NCBI RefSeq assembly: GCF_018619335.1
Contig: NZ_JAHHDX010000084.1
Location: 1 to 64,000, forward strand
From: Alteromonas sp. ALT199
Lineage (GTDB): Bacteria > Pseudomonadota > Gammaproteobacteria > Enterobacterales > Alteromonadaceae
Length of the DNA: 64,000 nucleotides
Direction of reading: 5' to 3'
Shown: positions 28,349-36,257 of the stretch, piece after piece
How the letters are laid out: the number at the start of each line of letters is the position of its first letter
How positions within the stretch are numbered: the first letter of the stretch is position 1
Translations under genes and position numbers: made by a program
Notes under the pieces: model-generated
What the model was told of the DNA's origin: nothing
The model's input: the letters and a program-made list of their open reading frames with translations, nothing else
Databases searched by the model: none

Positions 28349-29626
28349 ATGCAGCAACACGTGCTGATCATCGAAAATGGTGTAGGTAACCTTGAACTTA
28401 TAGCGAAATTAGTGCGCCGCTCCAGCCTTACCCCCATTGGCGCAACCTCGCTCACCGAAGGAAAGGTTCGTTTCGCACAAGAAGTCCCTGAAACCTTTTT
28501 GTGCGCCATTGTCGCCTACTCATTACCCGATGCGCCAAAAGGGGAAGCCATCGACTTCGCCGTCGAATCTTTCATTCCTACCATTGCGACAACGGAAAAC
28601 CTAGATAATGCTATTCGTGACAAGGTCCTAGAGAGAGATGTTGTCGATTATATTCCCAAAGAAAACTCACAAAACTACGACTACCTTAACCGCCTTATCA
28701 GCCGCTTAGAAAAAAATAAATCCACGGGTGTTGTGGTAGTGAGTACGAATCGAGTGCTACGTTCAAAAACCGTTTCGTTACTTCAGCGCCACAACTTCAT
28801 CGCGTTTGAATGTTTGACCGCTACCGATGCAATGCAATGTCTCTCTGATCATAAAAATGTACGCCTTGTGATTACTGACAACACGCTACCCGACATGACA
28901 GGAACACATTTTGTCGCTAGCTTAAGAAAGGCATTTTCTAAAGAACAGCTAGCCATAATGGGTGTTGCTGGAGGCAAAGGCATGCTGATGTCTGCACACT
29001 TTATCAAAAGCGGTGCTAATGACTTTTTACGCGTACCCTACTGCCATGAGGAATTTTTATGTCGGGTAATGCAAAACGTTGAATATATTGAAAGCGTAGA
29101 AGAAATTCGCCGTGTGGCTAACACGGACTACCTGACGGGTTTACCCAACAGGCGGCACTTCTTTTATATGGTCACCGTGCAGCATCAAAAACTATCTGAA
29201 GATCATGCCCTTGCACTTATCGATCTCGACTTCTTTAAGTCGATTAACGATACCCATGGCCATGACGCAGGTGACATTGTGCTAAAGGCCATCGCGGCGC
29301 TTATTGAGTTTTATTTTTCTGATGAAATAATTTCGCGCTTTGGCGGTGAAGAATTTTGTATTTATATGCCTTCAACGCCGCTAGAAGAAGCCTGCGAACG
29401 CTTGGAAGATTTCAGAAAAGTGGTGGAAGCTGAAGTTATCCAGCTGCCTAAAACCGATATAAAAGTTACTTGCAGTATTGGAGCAAGCGGCGCCCATACC
29501 CAACAGGTGGATAAGCTGTTGAGCCTAGCTGATAAACAGCTGTACGCCGCCAAAAATAGCGGCCGAAATCAGGTTAAATGCGAACCTCCCGATGCAGCTT
29601 ACCAAGAGCAAGGCTCGTTGTTGTAG
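28349..29626 (+). CDS. Response-regulator diguanylate cyclase with two receiver domains
   Basis: Starting at ATG 28349, the 425-residue product has REC-REC-GGDEF order. The first receiver (about 1-125) has lost the phosphoacceptor Asp: AIVAYSLPDA aligns with LVITDNTLPDM of the second, so Ala replaces Asp. The second (about 130-245) keeps its Asp and the later Lys/Pro region (FLRVPYCHEEF). The GGDEF domain has TDYLTGLPNRR, DLDFFKSINDTHGHDAGD and an active GGEEF, so it should make c-di-GMP. No RxxD inhibitory site precedes GGEEF. No histidine kinase is adjacent, so it is an orphan regulator. Confidence 0.88.
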   Translation: MQQHVLIIENGVGNLELIAKLVRRSSLTPIGATSLTEGKVRFAQEVPETFLCAIVAYSLPDAPKGEAIDFAVESFIPTIATTENLDNAIRDKVLERDVVDYIPKENSQNYDYLNRLISRLEKNKSTGVVVVSTNRVLRSKTVSLLQRHNFIAFECLTATDAMQCLSDHKNVRLVITDNTLPDMTGTHFVASLRKAFSKEQLAIMGVAGGKGMLMSAHFIKSGANDFLRVPYCHEEFLCRVMQNVEYIESVEEIRRVANTDYLTGLPNRRHFFYMVTVQHQKLSEDHALALIDLDFFKSINDTHGHDAGDIVLKAIAALIEFYFSDEIISRFGGEEFCIYMPSTPLEEACERLEDFRKVVEAEVIQLPKTDIKVTCSIGASGAHTQQVDKLLSLADKQLYAAKNSGRNQVKCEPPDAAYQEQGSLL

Positions 29627-29803
29627 CCTTGTTGCCCTAGCACCATGACTCTAGCGTAGCGGCGCTAGCTTTACCGGTAGATCGAGTTTTTTACCACAAG
29701 CGTCTGTTCCTCAAAAAAACCAACAGTTTTCGCTTAATAAGCTTTTTTTACTGTGCCTTTAACAGGCTTGCAGAATCTGCGTGTTTTTCTGTGGGCTTGT
29801 TTC

Positions 29804-30730
29804 TTACTCTACTACTAACTTTTGTGCTTTACGCTGATTGCGGAAATGTACTAACGAGTCGGCACTAAACAAGATAAGTGCAAGCCACACAAAGCCGAAG
29901 GTAACCAAACGCGACTCTTCAAGTGGTTCGCCATAAAGATAGACGGCCAGTATGAACATGAGTGTTGGTCCAATGTACTGAAAAAAGCCTAGGGTTGAAT
30001 ACATAATGCGTCGCGCAGCAGCGGTAAAACAAAGCAGCGGCGCTGTAGTAACAATACCTGCCGCAAGAATAAGGGTGTTTAACGTGGCGTTGTTATTAAA
30101 TAAGTTACTGTATTCAGAGCCAAAGAATATCCAGTAGGCGATAGCTAACGGTGAAAGCATTAAGGTTTCAATGAAAAGACCCGGTAGCGAATCTACTGCC
30201 ACCTGCTTACGCAACAAGCCGTACACGCTGAAGCTTCCTGCAAGTACTAAGGCAATCCACGGCACGTGACCGTAAGAGAAGATAAGAATGGCAACGCCAA
30301 TCACAGCAAGCCCAACCGCTACGCGTTGAAGATTGCGTAGTCTTTCGCCTAAGAATAGCCGACCCAAGAAAACGTTGATAAGAGGGTTAATGTAATAGCC
30401 AAGGCTAGCATCAAGAATATGGTCGTTATTAATCGCCCAAATGAACAAGAGCCAGTTGGCTCCAAGTAACAGACCGGCGACGAACAAAATCTGCATAACA
30501 CGCTTATTGCGAAGGGCAGCGCCCACTTTTGGCCATTGCTTTAGCGCAGCGATAAGCCCAACTAAAAGCACGACAGCCCAGATTACCCTGTGCATGAGTA
30601 TTTCAGCCGCGGGCAAAACCATCAACTGTTTAAAGTATACTGGTGCAACACCCCACATACTGTATGCGGCAATTGCGCAAATAACACCGACTTGTGCGGC
30701 ACTGGCTTGCTTAGACAAGACTGGCTCCAA
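29804..30730 (-). CDS. rarD: RarD-type EamA/DMT permease
   Basis: The 308-residue inner-membrane protein has ten predicted helices and the RarD signature AAYSMWGVAPVYFK near the N-terminus, LMHRVIWAVV, and DASLGYYINPLINVFLG. The family is drug/metabolite transporter-like with unknown substrate; E. coli RarD was first named for chloramphenicol resistance. The start codon appears to be a TTG at 30730, since a TGA lies four codons upstream in frame and no ATG occurs before the first helix. The region before the gene shares the mgtE terminator. Confidence 0.88.
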   Translation of the reverse strand: MEPVLSKQASAAQVGVICAIAAYSMWGVAPVYFKQLMVLPAAEILMHRVIWAVVLLVGLIAALKQWPKVGAALRNKRVMQILFVAGLLLGANWLLFIWAINNDHILDASLGYYINPLINVFLGRLFLGERLRNLQRVAVGLAVIGVAILIFSYGHVPWIALVLAGSFSVYGLLRKQVAVDSLPGLFIETLMLSPLAIAYWIFFGSEYSNLFNNNATLNTLILAAGIVTTAPLLCFTAAARRIMYSTLGFFQYIGPTLMFILAVYLYGEPLEESRLVTFGFVWLALILFSADSLVHFRNQRKAQKLVVE

Positions 30731-30840
30731 CGAAATTCAGGGTAATAAAGGCGCGTATTGTTCATCAGCTTAAATGAATACACAACCCTTAACGCTTTCC
30801 AATGGGGCAAAGCACGTAAAGTTCGTAAATATTCAATGAA

Positions 30841-30876
30841 AAGGCCACGCTGAATGTTATGATTCAGTGTGACCTT
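30841..30876 (-). terminator. Rho-independent terminator of mgtE
   Basis: AAGGTCACACTGAAT pairs with ATTCAGCGTGGCCTT on the minus strand (15 bp with one mismatch and one G-U), followed by TTCATT. It lies about 33 bases after the mgtE stop. Confidence 0.7.
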
Positions 30877-30908
30877 AAACGCAATAGCATGTTTACAGCG
30901 GGAAGAGG

Positions 30909-32246
30909 TTATAAGAGGAAAAGCGTACCCAAACCTAAGAACGCCACAAAGCCTACAATATCGGTAACAGTAGTCAGGATAACTGAGCCCGATAATGCAG
31001 GGTCTATTTTTAGCTTGTCCAATATGACGGGCACAAATACTCCAGCCAAGGCTGCGGCCACAATATTGAACAGTATGGCTAAACAAATTACCAAACCAAG
31101 CATAGCGTCGGTGAACCAGAAATAAGCCACTACGCCTATCACCAACGCCCAAATAACGCCATTCACCCCACCTACTTTCAGCTCTTTTACCATAAGCGCC
31201 CGTAAGTTGGCAGGCGTCACCTGCCCCAACGCCAGGCCTCGTACAATCAGGGTGAGCGTTTGACTACCCGCGATACCGCCCATGCTTGCCACCACCGGCA
31301 TTAACACCGCAAGGGCAACAACCTGTTGCAACGTGCCTTCAAAAAGCCCAATAAACCAAGACGCCATAAACGCGGTAAGCAGGTTAATACCAAGCCATAG
31401 GGCACGGTTTTTGGCACTTTTTGCCACAGGCGAGAATAAATCCTCGTCCTCATCCATACCGGCCGAAGCCATCACTTGGCGTTCATAAAACTCATTTACT
31501 AGCTCACTTGCCGAGGTTACATCCAATCGACCAAGCAGTTTGTTATTCTCGTCAACCACTGGTAGCGACGCCAGCCCCGAGCGCTGTACAAGAAGCGACG
31601 CATTCATGGTGTCATCCGCTCCCTGAATGGTAGTCACATTTTCTTCCGACAAGTCAAATAGCGACACGTGATCTTGTGCATTAAACAGGTGGCTAATTTT
31701 AACCAATGCTGAAAACTGACCTGAGCGATTTACCAAGAAAATGCTGTCGCAGTGTTGAGGTACGTCACGTCTTAACAAACGCAAGCCTTCGCGCACTTTG
31801 GCGTTCGATGGCAATACTAACTGCTCGTGGTTTACCCAGTGACCTATTTGATTATCGGGAAACTGCGTAGCTTCTCTGAAGTACTTTCGCTCTTTTGAAT
31901 CGAGGGATTCATAGGCCATATCAACTAAACGCTTTGGCAATGAATCAAGTAGCTCTAGCAAATCTTCGGCATCAATATCAGCAAAGATAGACGCCCATTC
32001 ATTGTGAGGCGTATTATCGATGAGGATTTCACGAGGGTCGCTACGCATCTCGACGAGCACATCGAGCTTACGGTCGCGAGAGATGCCATCCCACACTGCT
32101 AGGCGCTCTTCAACAGGCAGTGACTCTAACAGCGATGCGATATAAACCTCATCTTGCCCGCTTAAAGCAGCGAGTAAGGTGGCGGGGTCGTCAGCCATAC
32201 TTTCAGTGACAATCTCTTCAATTAAATCTGGTAGTGGCTCTGCCAT
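30909..32246 (-). CDS. mgtE: Magnesium transporter MgtE
   Basis: The 445-residue protein has the full MgtE layout: an acidic N-terminal superhelical domain (LLAALSGQDEVYIASLLESLP...IFADIDAEDLLELLDSLP), two CBS domains (about 130-255, including SLPVVDENNKLLGRLDV), a plug helix and five membrane helices. The pore signature VLMPVVASMGGIAGSQTLTL and PANLRALMVKEL are present. It imports Mg2+ through a channel closed by cytosolic Mg2+. A strong GGGAGG precedes the ATG at 32246. Confidence 0.95.
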   Translation of the reverse strand: MAEPLPDLIEEIVTESMADDPATLLAALSGQDEVYIASLLESLPVEERLAVWDGISRDRKLDVLVEMRSDPREILIDNTPHNEWASIFADIDAEDLLELLDSLPKRLVDMAYESLDSKERKYFREATQFPDNQIGHWVNHEQLVLPSNAKVREGLRLLRRDVPQHCDSIFLVNRSGQFSALVKISHLFNAQDHVSLFDLSEENVTTIQGADDTMNASLLVQRSGLASLPVVDENNKLLGRLDVTSASELVNEFYERQVMASAGMDEDEDLFSPVAKSAKNRALWLGINLLTAFMASWFIGLFEGTLQQVVALAVLMPVVASMGGIAGSQTLTLIVRGLALGQVTPANLRALMVKELKVGGVNGVIWALVIGVVAYFWFTDAMLGLVICLAILFNIVAAALAGVFVPVILDKLKIDPALSGSVILTTVTDIVGFVAFLGLGTLFLL

Positions 32247-32331
32247 GCTATACCTCCCATTGTATCGCTAACTTCCTATACACAACGCAGCACAGCCATT
32301 TAAGGATGATGAAACCCCATTATCGAGAATA

Positions 32332-32943
32332 CTATCCCAGCATGTATGTACCCGTGCCAAAGGCTATATGATCGCCTTTTTCGTTGTGCAATTCCATTCT
32401 ACACACCACTAATTTACTGCCCTTGCGTATAATCGCTGCTGTTGCAATAAAGCGCTCGCCTCTTCCCGGCCTTAAGTAATCAACGCGCATATCGACCGTG
32501 CCCATGGTAGGCAATCTGACTTGAAGGTCCACAAGGTGTTCAATTGAGGTTTGTTTGATGGTTTCTATAATTGAGACTAAACCACCGATGGTGTCTAGCA
32601 TAGTCGCTGTTACACCGCCGTGTAGAATTTTTTGCATTGGGTTGCCGGTAAGCGAGGGTTGCCAATTAAGATGCAAAGAAATCTGCGTTTCTAAACCTGA
32701 ACCTTGTGTAACAAATTCTAACCCTAAAAGCTGGTTGAACGGCATATTATCACGAAAAACGCTATGACATGACTGATCATAACTTGATGATTTATTTTCT
32801 TGTTGGTTGTAGTATTTTCGCTGATAGGCATTTTGTAATCCATTCGCTTCAACAGTATTGGTAACATTACTACTGAATACAAAGGGTAAGGAAATTCTTC
32901 CAACCAATGATGAATAATCAAGGTTGCTTATAGGCCAAATCAC
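32332..32943 (-). CDS. YigI-like hotdog thioesterase; 5' end uncertain, possible frameshift
   Basis: Residues from M67 (base 32745) on match the YigI/PaaI-like acyl-CoA thioesterase family: MPFNQLLGLEFV, ILHGGVTATMLDTIGG and VDYLRPGRGERF. The continuous open frame begins with a GTG at 32943 and adds 66 residues that do not look like the family, and no good ribosome site supports any start. A different frame directly upstream reads MPISENTTTNKK...HVIAFF from ATG 32831. It would join at FFRDNMPFN if the T5 run (A5 at 32755-32759 on the plus strand) had one more T. This suggests a frameshift or a sequencing error. In the YigI family about 20 residues precede MPFN. Confidence 0.7.
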   Translation of the reverse strand: MIWPISNLDYSSLVGRISLPFVFSSNVTNTVEANGLQNAYQRKYYNQQENKSSSYDQSCHSVFRDNMPFNQLLGLEFVTQGSGLETQISLHLNWQPSLTGNPMQKILHGGVTATMLDTIGGLVSIIETIKQTSIEHLVDLQVRLPTMGTVDMRVDYLRPGRGERFIATAAIIRKGSKLVVCRMELHNEKGDHIAFGTGTYMLG

Positions 32944-33101
32944 TATTAGTTAGGCCTAACGTTTTCACATTCATACTTTGCTCAAAAAGTACCCCACTTA
33001 CTTTTCTAACTATTGATAAAGAACGCTATCGCTGAATTTTAGTCTAGTTTTTTAAATTGCCCCGTGAAGACATGACCAAAAACGCGTAAAATCCCGCACC
33101 T

Positions 33102-34943
33102 ATGACAACTGCAATAGATTCATCAGAGCTAGCGTCTGAACTCCAACGTGCAAAAACGCCAGAATCCGTCTTAAAAGATGTATTTGGCTACGATGCTTTT
33201 CGCGACGGTCAAGGCGAGGTCATTCACCATGTATGTGAAGGTAAAGACGCGCTTGTTTTGCTACCTACAGGTGGCGGTAAGTCGCTGTGCTATCAAATTC
33301 CTGCTCTAGTGCGAAGCGGCACCGCTATTGTCGTGTCACCGCTTATCTCATTGATGCAAGATCAGGTAGAACAATTAAAGGCGCTAGGCGTAAAAGCCGC
33401 TTATCTTAATTCAACGCTGGAAGTTGACGAACAAGCGCGTATAAACGATGCGCTACAAGCAGGTAAACTCGATTTACTGTACGTGTCACCTGAGCGTTTA
33501 ATGCAGTACTATTTTCAACAGTCGCTAGCACATGCAGACATTGCCTTATTTGCAATTGATGAGGCCCATTGCGTTTCCCATTGGGGCCATGATTTCAGGC
33601 AGGATTATCGCGCCTTAGGGCAGATAAAGTCTCGCTTTCCCTCTATTCCTGTAATTGGCTTAACGGCCACAGCAGATTCAGCGACTCAAACAGACATACT
33701 AACGCAGCTCAATCTTAGCGACCCATTGGTTTACAAAGGCAGCTTCGATAGACCCAACATCCGCTACCGCGTAATGAGTAAGTATAAGGCTTTCGATCAA
33801 GTTGTTGCTTACGTAAAACAGCAAGAAGGTAGCGGCATTATTTACTGCAACAGTCGCGCTAAAGTCGACGACCTTCACGCCAAGTTGTTCAGACTAGGCT
33901 TTCGCTGTGCGGCGTATCACGCGGGTATGGATAACGACGAGCGCGAGCTGGTACAGCGCCAGTTCTTGAACGACAAAATCGATATTGTGGTTGCTACCGT
34001 TGCCTTTGGAATGGGTATTAATAAATCGAACGTGCGTTATGTGGTTCATCACGACGTACCGCGTAGTGTTGAAAGCTATTACCAAGAGACCGGCCGAGCC
34101 GGGCGAGATGGTCTTGAATCTGAAGCTTTACTCTTGTTCGACGAAAAAGACGCAGCCCGTGTAAAACAATGGATAGAGCAAGGCGAAATAGCCGAGCGCA
34201 ATCAAATAGAGTTACAAAAATTTGCTGCTATGGAAGCCTTTTCCGAAGCACAAACCTGTCGTAGACAAGTACTGCTGAACTATTTTTCGCAATTCAGCGA
34301 CAGCGCTTGTGGTAACTGTGATATCTGCCTTGACCCACCTAAAATGATAGACGGTTTGGTGATTGCGCAAAAAGTACTATCTTGTGTACTAAGGCTTTCA
34401 CAGCAAGCATCTAGTCAATATGTTATTGACGTATTGCGAGGCAAGCAGTTAAGGCGCCTTCAGGAAGCAGGTCATCATCAGCTTTCTACGTACGGCATAG
34501 GTAAAGACAAATCAGATAGCTACTGGCACAACATTATTAACCAGCTTGTTCACAAAGGGCTTATTCGCGTTGACATTACTGCTCACGCCGCGTTGAGGTT
34601 GACCGAAGCAGCACGACCTGTACTGAAAAACGAAGTAGCGGTTCAACTTGCCGTACCGCGACTTGAATTTAAGCCCGATAAGAAAAAGGCTAAGCAAGCG
34701 CCCGCTAACTACGACAGAACTTTGTTTACGCGCCTTAAGCACCTGCGCAAAGTGTTAGCGGAAGAAAATGAAGTGCCGCCGTATGTAGTGTTTAGCGACG
34801 CCACTTTAGTTGATATGGCGTGTAAGCTTCCCACTACGCGCAACACTTTATTAGAGGTAAGCGGTGTAGGCCAAACCAAACTCGAACGCTATGGCGAAGC
34901 CTTTATTCAATTAATTGGCGACTATATACATCGAGACCACTAA
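33102..34943 (+). CDS. recQ: ATP-dependent DNA helicase RecQ
   Basis: The 613-residue superfamily-2 3'-5' helicase for recombination and replication-fork repair. Motifs: motif 0 FGYDAFRDGQGEV, Walker A LLPTGGGKS (53-61), DEAH box AIDEAHCVSHWGHDFR, TATA region GLTATAD and motif VI GRAGRDG. The RQC zinc-binding cysteines are in CRRQVLLNYFSQ...CGNCDICLDPP, and an HRDC domain forms the C-terminus (TLLEVSGVGQTKLERYG). Length matches E. coli RecQ (609). No SOS box was seen upstream. Confidence 0.97.
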   Translation: MTTAIDSSELASELQRAKTPESVLKDVFGYDAFRDGQGEVIHHVCEGKDALVLLPTGGGKSLCYQIPALVRSGTAIVVSPLISLMQDQVEQLKALGVKAAYLNSTLEVDEQARINDALQAGKLDLLYVSPERLMQYYFQQSLAHADIALFAIDEAHCVSHWGHDFRQDYRALGQIKSRFPSIPVIGLTATADSATQTDILTQLNLSDPLVYKGSFDRPNIRYRVMSKYKAFDQVVAYVKQQEGSGIIYCNSRAKVDDLHAKLFRLGFRCAAYHAGMDNDERELVQRQFLNDKIDIVVATVAFGMGINKSNVRYVVHHDVPRSVESYYQETGRAGRDGLESEALLLFDEKDAARVKQWIEQGEIAERNQIELQKFAAMEAFSEAQTCRRQVLLNYFSQFSDSACGNCDICLDPPKMIDGLVIAQKVLSCVLRLSQQASSQYVIDVLRGKQLRRLQEAGHHQLSTYGIGKDKSDSYWHNIINQLVHKGLIRVDITAHAALRLTEAARPVLKNEVAVQLAVPRLEFKPDKKKAKQAPANYDRTLFTRLKHLRKVLAEENEVPPYVVFSDATLVDMACKLPTTRNTLLEVSGVGQTKLERYGEAFIQLIGDYIHRDH

Positions 34944-34951
34944 AGGCGTAT

Positions 34952-34982
34952 TGGCCAGCTAGGTTTATCTTTAAGCTGGCCA
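34952..34982. terminator. Hairpin between recQ and the GST gene
   Basis: TGGCCAGCT pairs with AGCTGGCCA around a 13-base loop, in the short gap between two convergent genes. There is no T-run on either side, so it is a weak intrinsic terminator at best. Confidence 0.4.
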
Positions 34983-35014
34983 CTGGGCATGACAACTGAA
35001 TAACGGTTCAAAGG

Positions 35015-35683
35015 CTAGGCATAAGCGTACTCACCGCCTTTTTCTAACGCGGCTTTGTAAGCTTCTCTGGCATGAACACGCTTAACGTAACCTTGAATAG
35101 CGGTGAAATCTTTAGCGCGCCCACTGGCCACCAACGACTCTAACGGAAATATCATTTGAACATCTGCGCCGCTAGGTGCATTACCTGCAAACCAGGTGTT
35201 TTTCGCTAAGTAAGATTCTACATATCGCAAACTCTGCGCTAAATTAGGGCCATAGTATGCGTTCAAAATCCCGTCTATCAACTTATTGGTGACAGGTTTG
35301 ATAAAAAAGGGTTTCGAGCCCTTTTGACGGGCTTTTTCTAATACCAAATTGGCAACCAATGGTGGCATTAGCGAGCCTTCGGCGAAGTGAAGCCAAAACC
35401 AATATTGTTGAAGTGCTTCTGGGTCTTGGGGCGCAGAAAACGCATCTGTAGCGTGATGGCGAACAAGGTATTCCACAATAGCACCAGATTCTGCAATCGC
35501 ACCGTGAGGCGTAGTAAGCACCGGAGAGCGCCCCAACGGGTGAACCGCACGAAGTGAGTCCGGCGCCAAGTTCGTGTTACTATCTCTTTGATAGAATTCT
35601 ATTTTATACTCTACGCCTAGCTCTTCTAAAAGCCATAAAATTCGCTGTGAGCGAGAGTTGTTCAAATGGTGAAGTGTTAGCAT
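35015..35683 (-). CDS. Glutathione S-transferase
   Basis: The 222-residue cytosolic protein has a GST N-terminal thioredoxin-like domain: MLTLHHLNNSRSQRILWLLEELG, with the catalytic-type Ser in the SRSQR turn, and the glutathione-binding GRSPVLTTPHGAIAESGAIVEYL (cis-Pro, Glu-Ser). The helical C-terminal domain contains FAGNAPSGADVQMIFPLE. Substrate and physiological role are unknown. It converges with recQ and has GGACGGGG just before the ATG. Confidence 0.9.
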   Translation of the reverse strand: MLTLHHLNNSRSQRILWLLEELGVEYKIEFYQRDSNTNLAPDSLRAVHPLGRSPVLTTPHGAIAESGAIVEYLVRHHATDAFSAPQDPEALQQYWFWLHFAEGSLMPPLVANLVLEKARQKGSKPFFIKPVTNKLIDGILNAYYGPNLAQSLRYVESYLAKNTWFAGNAPSGADVQMIFPLESLVASGRAKDFTAIQGYVKRVHAREAYKAALEKGGEYAYA

Positions 35684-35788
35684 ACCCCGTCCTTAATACG
35701 CTTGAATAAACGCTATTGTTTTTGTGTTGTACTATATACAACTTTTAGAGCAAGCGGGTTTACAATAGCCTACAAATTGATAAATTCT

Positions 35789-36106
35789 ATGCAAAATTTC
35801 ACAAAAGAAGATATTAAAAAGAACGCCGTCGTTAACGAATTAAGTGTAGAAATTCGCCTTACGTTACCTACTACGCCACTTAAAACCCAACAATGGGCAG
35901 AACAATTTTGCACTATGTTTAACTTCAAGCTTTCAGAGACTGATTGGGGGGCCGATCGTTTTCAGGCGGTTATTACTACAGAAACAAGCGATGCAGATTT
36001 ACAGTGTATGCTATGTATAGAGTGGCTTTGCGAAGCGATATGGCTAGAACCTATAGGTACACAACAGTCACCATCCACTCTTTTTAATTACCTTATGCAA
36101 GCATAG
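35789..36106 (+). CDS. Small hypothetical protein, possibly DUF3630
   Basis: With the ATG at 35789 the product is 105 residues (MQNFTKEDIKKNAVVNEL). The upstream frame from 35702 adds a cysteine-rich hydrophobic stretch unlike the rest and is probably not translated. The text ETDWGADRFQAVI followed by CMLCIEWLCEAIWLEP resembles small cytosolic proteins of the DUF3630 type found in Alteromonadales, but I am not certain of the family. It has no signal peptide or membrane helix and is divergent from the GST gene. Confidence 0.65.
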   Translation: MQNFTKEDIKKNAVVNELSVEIRLTLPTTPLKTQQWAEQFCTMFNFKLSETDWGADRFQAVITTETSDADLQCMLCIEWLCEAIWLEPIGTQQSPSTLFNYLMQA

Positions 36107-36257
36107 TTTTTCGAGCCCCCCTTTCTCGTTGGGTTTGGCTTTTCGTAAAGAGTAGTATTATTCTAATGAAAACTCCCGAAGGATAAGAGGGCTTAAAGGT
36201 ATACAATTTTACCTGTAAAAAAACATTCTCTTATCATGTGGCTCAAGGAATTAACGA

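Noticed and set aside
29731-29749. Terminator GCTTAATAAGC followed by seven T between the diguanylate cyclase and rarD
   Set aside because: The T-run is good, but the stem has only four pairs; too weak to list as a feature.
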